This document shows, one piece after another, positions 59,546 through 64,000 of a DNA stretch of 64,000 bases. A program made the translations under genes and the position numbers. This DNA is from Muscardinus avellanarius (lineage: Eukaryota; Chordata; Mammalia; Rodentia; Gliridae). The stretch spans positions 29,048,821 to 29,112,820 of the forward strand of contig OY726563.1 of assembly GCA_963383645.1 (NCBI GenBank), read 5' to 3'. How positions within the stretch are numbered: the stretch's first letter is position 1; every line of letters begins with the position of its first letter. Below the pieces are notes generated by a model. The model was not told where the DNA came from. It made no database searches and saw nothing but the letters and a program-made list of their open reading frames with translations.

Positions 59546-59552
59546 TAAGAGA

Positions 59553-59892
59553 TAAAAACGACAGGCCTATATATTTGATAAACTTTGATGCAAAACTGCT
59601 AAACAAAATATCAGCTACATGTATTTAAAACCACATCAAGAAAACCATACACCTTGATCAGGCGGCGTTAATTCCAGGGTTGCAAGGCTGGTTCAACATA
59701 AAAAAATTAAGCCATGTAATTCATCATATAATTAGAACCAAAGACAAAAATCACATGATTATTTCAGTAGACGCTGAAAAAGCATTTGACAAAATCCAAC
59801 ATCCATTTATGCTAAAAGTACTGCAGAGATCTGGAATAGAAGGAACATACCTCAACATCTTAAAGGCAATCTACAATAGTCCCACAGCCAAC
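59553..59892 (+). mobile_element. L1 ORF2 RT segment, sense (inverted part of the same L1), host of the provirus
   Basis: Matches 20660-20990 of the neighbouring L1. Open frames encode RT pieces ('INFDAKLLNKISATCI', '[16 protein letters not shown]', '[17 protein letters not shown]'). It is cut at 59892 by the LTR of the provirus. Fits a twin-primed L1 on the minus strand. Confidence 0.88.
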
Positions 59893-59942
59893 TGGCGGAC
59901 GCCCTGTAATGCACGACACTCGAGACGATCTTCTTCAAGCTC

Positions 59943-59948
59943 TTTATT
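59943..59948 (-). promoter_or_regulatory. Poly(A) signal AATAAA in the LTR
   Basis: TTTATT on the plus strand, AATAAA in the proviral sense, about 50 bp before the LTR end. Confidence 0.85.
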
Positions 59949-59997
59949 GCCCCAAGCTGTTACATCTTCTTCCTTCCCCCCAAGCCCTTCGCGCCCC

Positions 59998-60007
59998 GCT
60001 TATATGC
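59998..60007 (-). promoter_or_regulatory. TATA box in the LTR
   Basis: GCATATAAGC in the proviral sense, 50 bp upstream of the poly(A) signal, as expected for a short R region. Confidence 0.75.
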
Positions 60008-60224
60008 ATCCATCAGCCAATCATGACGGCGATCACGCGGACATCGCCTGATTCTCTAACCACCCATTGGCCGGATGCCGATGGCATGACCTGTTCCCGT
60101 GCACACCACGCTCTAGTCGTTGGACTGCGCATGTCTTGTTTACAACTTTGGTGCCTCTCCGTACTTCCGTTCAGCGCCATCTTAGAAAAGTCCGCCAGCA
60201 AACAAGGGTGGGGCTCGCCACAGC

Positions 60225-60240
60225 TCCCCCTTTTTGTTTT
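60225..60240 (-). promoter_or_regulatory. 3' polypurine tract
   Basis: AAAACAAAAAGGGGGA, two bases ahead of the LTR start. It primes plus-strand DNA synthesis in retroviruses. Confidence 0.9.
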
Positions 60241-60476
60241 AAAAGCGCAACAGGCAAGAGTAGAGGTCTGATCTCTGATGCTGGAAGCTAGGACATTGTA
60301 CTGTCTCCCATTCAGGTGTGTTTCCCTTGATGAGAGCCAGACCCGTCCGATACCCTTTTTTTCAGAGGCGGGATTTGGGGTATCTACCCGCGTGCAATCA
60401 GACATGCTCTTCTTGAGATCGCTATCTGCAGGCCGCGTATCTCAAGTGCAATGCTTTGCTTGTCATCCTGAGCGCA

Positions 60477-61330
60477 TTATGCCTTTTCCATTATTGCCAG
60501 CCAGACGGTGGGCGACTGACCCGCCTCAACGGCCACAAAGGCCTGGGCTAGAAGTATCTGATCTTTGGCTCTTTGTGTAAATAGCCGTCGCAGACAACAG
60601 AGACATAGAATGCACAGGAAGACTAAACAAAATCCCAGAGCCCCCAACTCAGTCCATTCCTTAAGATGGAATGCCGTTCTTTGTATCCAGGAGGCCAACG
60701 TCTGGGCGACTTCAGGATCGATTCGGGTGGTGTTGACCTTGACGATCTCCGCATGTAGCTGTTCAGTAAGCATATCAAACTCCTTACTCCAATTTCCTGT
60801 AAGATGAGAAGACAACTCTCGAGATAGATTAGCAGTAGTAGCATTCCAGCACAAAGAATAAGCGCAAGTAGCATTAGCACACCTAAGTCTACCTTCTTGA
60901 ATAGAGCCATTGCTATAGTAGCCATATATCAAAGGGATTACTAAAGATAGATTGAGTTGGATTTTGATAAGTGAAATTATAACCTCTAAAGGTGGAATTA
61001 ACAAAGGTACCAATGCGGGGAGAAAAGGTAAAATGGGGGGAGGCCCATTGCAAAAGGCGGGCCTGGCAGCCTGTCCAAGGGGGCGCTAAAGACTGCCTCG
61101 ACAACGTGGAGCCCATCGTGGCTGAGCCCTTGGGGTATCAGAAGAATTTAAGAACTGTACAGGCCACAAACCCTGTATCCAATATGCAGAAGCATTAGCA
61201 ATACCATCGCTAGAAACATTAGGTGTCATAAACCATCCTGCAGCCTGAGGGGACAAAAATATACACGGCCTGGAATCATCAGGGGATTGAAGCGTAAAAC
61301 ATAAAGCTCTAGGAAGCTGTATATTATAAG
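60477..61330 (-). pseudogene. env: env remnant, transmembrane-subunit end
   Basis: An open frame of 178 codons (61013-60477) has several N-glycosylation sites (NGS, NAT, NAT, NWS, NTT), a coiled region around residues 75-120, and one strong membrane anchor at about 123-144 ('LGFCLVFLCILCLCCL') followed by a ~34-residue cytoplasmic tail. This fits the C-terminal half of a retroviral envelope protein. Upstream, env-like sequence continues to the pol stop in more than one frame. Only ~0.85 kb lies between the pol and env stops, so the surface subunit is largely missing. Envelope function is therefore not expected. Confidence 0.75.
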
Positions 61331-61331
61331 A

Positions 61332-63938
61332 TTACTCCATGCTGGTTGTAGGCCGATTGTCATAATGAGGAGGTATATCCATGTCCCTGATGCCATCTTG
61401 TGGAATCCGACGTGTCAGCCTTTCCGGTACCCAGAGTGGATCTGTTCCGTCCTGTGGAAACACACAGACAGAGCCTCGGGCCCATGTGAGCACTGGATCA
61501 GGGCCCTTCCACTGACCTGTGAGTACATCCTTCCATTTTGCCATCTCCTGAGGAATCGCAGTAGATCCAAAGTGCCGGTCTGCAGCCGATTTACCATTGA
61601 CATCCAGATTTAAAAAATTTAGAGTAAAAAGTGCCAATGATAATCGCTGTTTTGGTTTGAGATCCGCCCCTATTCCCCCTTTTTGTTTTATTAAACATTC
61701 TTTCAATGTGCGATGTGCACGTTCAACAACGCCTTGGCCCTGAGGATTATAAGGGAGACCATGTTTAAGCAGTATTCCCATCTGCTTGCAGAAAGATGTA
61801 AATTTTTGTGAGGTGTAAGCCGGGCCGTTATCGGTTTTAATCTCTTTAGGCGCATTCCATGCTGCCCAAGCCTCAAGGCAATGTGCAATAACATCATAGG
61901 CCCTTTCTCCTGCATGAGCGGAAGCATATATAATCCCAGAGGCCGTATCAATGGACACATGCACATACTTAACAGTGTCAAACTCAGGTATGTGAGTCAC
62001 ATCCATCTGCCATAAATGTAATGGAAGTAGGCCTCGCGGGCAAACACCAACAACCGGGGAAGGTATAAACGGTGCACAAGCACCGCAAGTCTTAACAATT
62101 TCACGGGCTTGGCTACGAGGGATAGCAAATTTAAGCTGCAAAGTTTTAGCATTTACATGGAATTGGTGATGAAACTCCTTTGCCCGTTGTAGCGGTGTAA
62201 GAAAGAAGATCATAGGCAACTTAGTGAGTTTGTCCACAATATCATTACCATGGGTAACCGGTCCAGGCAGACCCGTATGTGCCCTAACATGTTGTATATA
62301 AAAGGGATTATTTCTTTTCCAAATTAAGTGTTGAATGTCCGAGGCCAAACAATGGATTGGGGTCTGCGTAGATATTTGTCCCGCGCATTCCAAACTTTTA
62401 ACTAATTCTACAGCATACGAGGAATCTGACAGCAAATTAAAAGAAAATGTATATGTTTTAAATACCTCTAAAATAATATGTAATTCAACTAGCTGAGGTG
62501 ATCTATGCTCATATTGTATGACTATGGGGTCTTGGCCTTCAATTACAAAGGCTCCTAATCCTGTTTTGGATCCGTCTGTAAATATATTAGGAGCATGGGG
62601 TATCGGCTTATCTTTGGTTACGATGGGGAAGATTATAGGATGCTTTTCCACAAAATGCAATATAGGGTCTGAAGGCAAATGATTATCTATCTCCCCTACA
62701 AATGTGTAGCGTAATATGGCCCACTCATCTATGGTCGTCTGTAATGTTAATATTTGATGTTTACTATAAGGAATGATAAGCTTATCGGGGTTTTGGCCAA
62801 AGTGTTGAATGCATTGCTGGATAGCCATAGTAGCAACCTTAGCTACCATAGAGGGGTAATGTTCTATAATCCTTTGAGGGGAAATTTTAGGATGAATCCA
62901 CAACAGAGGTCCTTGCTGCCACAAAACTCCAGTAGGTTGTAACTTAGTAGCTAATATACATGCCCAAATGGGATCCTCTGGTGATACACGTTTAAGGGAG
63001 GCCTTAGTCAAAGCCTGTTCAATTAATGTTAAGGCACTCCGAGCTTCAGGTGTCAGTGTTCGCGGGGAAGTCAATGAAGAATCCCCCATCAGGATCGTGT
63101 ATAAGGGCTTCAACATATGATTGGGAATTCTTAAAGCAGGTCGAACCCAATTGATATCCCCTAGCAATTTTTGAAAATCATTTAATGTATGCAATTGGTC
63201 TGTGCGTATAATAACCTTTTGGGGCCTAATAAAACGGGGATAAAGAACATTTCCTAAAAATTGAATGACAGTGCCCTTTTGTATCTTTTCAGATGCTATT
63301 ATCAGATTTCTACTCTCTAGAGTCTTGACAAGCATGCAAAATGCCTCTTCTAGTTGTTTTTCCTCTCCACAGGCTATCAAAATATCATCCATATAATGGC
63401 AGCACCGTACGCACGGAAATTCCTCTCTAACAGGTTGCAAAGCAACATCCACATACAATTGACATAGAGTAGGGCTGTTGGCCATACCCTGAGGAAGCAC
63501 TTTCCACTCATATCTCTGATCAATTTGTTCGTGATTCACAGAGGGCACTGTAAAGGCAAAGCGTGGGGTATCCTGAACATGAAGAGGTATAGAGAAGAAG
63601 CAATCTTTTATATCTACTACTATAACAGGCCAAAATTGTGGGATAGCCGAAAGAAGAGGAAGACCATGTTGAACAGGTCCCATACTTTGCATTTGATCAT
63701 TAATAGCTCGAAGATCATGCAATAATCTCCATTTTCCTGATTTCTTTTTTATTACAAATATGGGCGTGTTCCAGGGGGACGTGGAGGGCTGGATATGGCC
63801 TAATGCTAACTGTTCTTTGACTAACTCCTGAGCTGCCTCTACTTTTTGCCGGGGGAGGGGCCACTGGGAAACCCATATTGGATCCCCCGTTTTCCAAGTA
63901 ATGGGAATTGTCTTCCCAGTGGCTACTTCCCAAAACCC
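61332..63938 (-). CDS. pol: Retroviral Pol (reverse transcriptase, RNase H, integrase)
   Basis: Open for about 869 codons from the frameshift site at 63938 to the stop at 61332; the first internal ATG is at 63722. RT: a conserved 'SGKW' region then 'LRAIN' near 63710, 'LPQGMANSPT' and catalytic 'YMDD' (about 63395-63384). RNase H: 'FTDGSKTGLG' (about 62580) and 'DSSYAVEL' (about 62430). Integrase: zinc-binding HH ('HHQFHVN', about 62180) and CC ('CGAC', about 62092), then the catalytic triad in 'QMDVTHIP', 'DNGPAY' and 'VVERAHRTL'. The C-terminal 'WKGPDPVL' block is typical of beta-like integrases. No stop interrupts it, unlike every L1 frame in the window. Expression depends on a -1 frameshift from pro. 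Confidence 0.93.
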   Translation of the reverse strand, partial: GFWEVATGKTIPITWKTGDPIWVSQWPLPRQKVEAAQELVKEQLALGHIQPSTSPWNTPIFVIKKKSGKWRLLHDLRAINDQMQSMGPVQHGLPLLSAIPQFWPVIVVDIKDCFFSIPLHVQDTPRFAFTVPSVNHEQIDQRYEWKVLPQGMANSPTLCQLYVDVALQPVREEFPCVRCCHYMDDILIACGEEKQLEEAFCMLVKTLESRNLIIASEKIQKGTVIQFLGNVLYPRFIRPQKVIIRTDQLHTLNDFQKLLGDINWVRPALRIPNHMLKPLYTILMGDSSLTSPRTLTPEARSALTLIEQALTKASLKRVSPEDPIWACILATKLQPTGVLWQQGPLLWIHPKISPQRIIEHYPSMVAKVATMAIQQCIQHFGQNPDKLIIPYSKHQILTLQTTIDEWAILRYTFVGEIDNHLPSDPILHFVEKHPIIFPIVTKDKPIPHAPNIFTDGSKTGLGAFVIEGQDPIVIQYEHRSPQLVELHIILEVFKTYTFSFNLLSDSSYAVELVKSLECAGQISTQTPIHCLASDIQHLIWKRNNPFYIQHVRAHTGLPGPVTHGNDIVDKLTKLPMIFFLTPLQRAKEFHHQFHVNAKTLQLKFAIPRSQAREIVKTCGACAPFIPSPVVGVCPRGLLPLHLWQMDVTHIPEFDTVKYVHVSIDTASGIIYASAHAGERAYDVIAHCLEAWAAWNAPKEIKTDNGPAYTSQKFTSFCKQMGILLKHGLPYNPQGQGVVERAHRTLKECLIKQKGGIGADLKPKQRLSLALFTLNFLNLDVNGKSAADRHFGSTAIPQEMAKWKDVLTGQWKGPDPVLTWARGSVCVFPQDGTDPLWVPERLTRRIPQDGIRDMDIPPHYDNRPTTSME
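61674..61689 (-). promoter_or_regulatory. Internal copy of the polypurine tract, within the integrase region
   Basis: The 16 bases are identical to the 3' polypurine tract at 60225-60240. They encode the conserved KQKGG stretch. The position resembles the central polypurine tract of lentiviruses. Function as a second priming site is inference. Confidence 0.55.
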
Positions 63939-64000
63939 AGGCCCCGGGCATCATTTTGTCCTTCATTAGGAACGGGGCTCTTGCGCCCTTGAAGATGTTC
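63923..64000 (-). CDS. pro: End of retroviral pro (partial)
   Basis: In the frame offset from pol, an open stretch enters from the right edge and stops at TAG (63925-63923). It carries a glycine-rich 'ARGLGFGK' ending like the G-patch tail of beta-retroviral proteases. The protease core itself is outside the window. Confidence 0.65.
   Translation of the reverse strand, partial: EHLQGRKSPVPNEGQNDARGLGFGK
63932..63938 (-). promoter_or_regulatory. Probable -1 ribosomal frameshift site between pro and pol
   Basis: GGGTTTT in proviral sense, phased as G GGT TTT in the pro frame and followed by the pro stop 6 bases later. A -1 slip puts ribosomes in the pol frame, which has its own in-frame TGA just upstream (63953-63951), so pol cannot be read from further up in its own frame. 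Confidence 0.75.

Larger units (their letters stand above)
59893..60222 (-). repeat. 3' LTR of the provirus, 330 bp
   Basis: Starts TGTGGCGAG and ends GTCCGCCA on the minus strand (TG...CA). U3 is CpG-rich with CCAAT-type boxes (about 60017 and 60067). TATA and poly(A) signals are in the expected order. The left flank GCCAAC (59887-59892) would be one half of a 6-bp TSD; the other half is outside the window. Confidence 0.9.
59893..64000 (-). mobile_element. IAP-like class II endogenous retrovirus, 3' part (runs off the window)
   Basis: Minus-strand provirus: end of pro, complete pol, a short env remnant, polypurine tract and 3' LTR. Gag, most of pro and the 5' LTR lie beyond the right edge. 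Pol sequence style (YMDD reverse transcriptase, KQKGGIG integrase) and the short LTR with an IAP-like layout place it with rodent beta-like elements. Pol is uninterrupted, which suggests a recent insertion. Confidence 0.92.

Noticed and set aside
60013..60405. 130-codon minus frame and overlapping plus frames
   Set aside because: Lies in the LTR and the untranslated region next to it. CpG-rich LTR sequence gives open frames by chance.
61415..61603. 62-codon minus frame overlapping the end of pol, as a possible env signal peptide or accessory protein
   Set aside because: It has no clear hydrophobic signal or RNA-export motif, and overlap with the conserved integrase C-terminus explains its openness.

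Overview
The window is repeat-dense, AT-rich mammalian DNA with no host protein-coding gene that I can support. The organism looks like a rodent, most likely a sciuromorph (squirrel, marmot or mountain-beaver relative). The main reason is about thirty copies of a two-part SINE: a B1-like half ('ggctgagacaggagga', 'cttagtgagaccctgtttcaaaata') followed by an ID/tRNA-like half ('gtagctcagaggtagaatgcccctgggttc'). A free ID-type SINE and an IAP-like class II endogenous retrovirus support this. The species is inference.

Layout. 1-10044: unique-looking AT-rich DNA with scattered SINEs and a long TG run. 10045-13090: L1 pieces in opposite orientations. 14266-17062: one L1-derived insertion with 14-bp target-site duplications (TSDs). 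It carries an L1 5'UTR and ORF1, then an antisense ancient L1 fragment, then an L1 3' end, and has no ORF2. 17372-22720: a nearly complete but decayed L1 (5'UTR, ORF1, ORF2), fused at its 3' side to an inverted GC-rich composite element (22721-24535). 24840-27515: a 5'-inverted L1 and several L1 3' ends. 27629-29744: a second composite copy bounded by 13-bp TSDs. It consists of GC-rich tandem units, a 450-bp middle module, about twenty 50-bp VNTR units, and an L1-like 3'UTR tail. 30-42 kb: SINEs, ancient L1 and a MaLR-like LTR. 42080-46425: a long old L1 with two nested insertions. 46.7-58.3 kb: mostly unique DNA with SINEs, a probable solo LTR (54178-54665) and MaLR-like and L1 remnants. 58.4-59.9 kb: more GC-rich monomers joined to a 5'-inverted L1. 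59893-64000: the 3' part of an IAP-like provirus on the minus strand (LTR, env remnant, intact pol, end of pro), inserted in that L1.

The most interesting object is the GC-rich composite retroelement. Its architecture (GC repeats, middle module with an internal T tract, VNTR, L1-mobilisable tail, TSD) resembles the primate SVA/LAVA design but appears to be built independently. Three loci carry it or parts of it, with different 5' GC modules. Second is the ORF1-only, HAL1-like L1 chimera. Third is the provirus, which has an intact pol, a GGGTTTT pro-pol frameshift site and an internal copy of its polypurine tract inside the integrase region.
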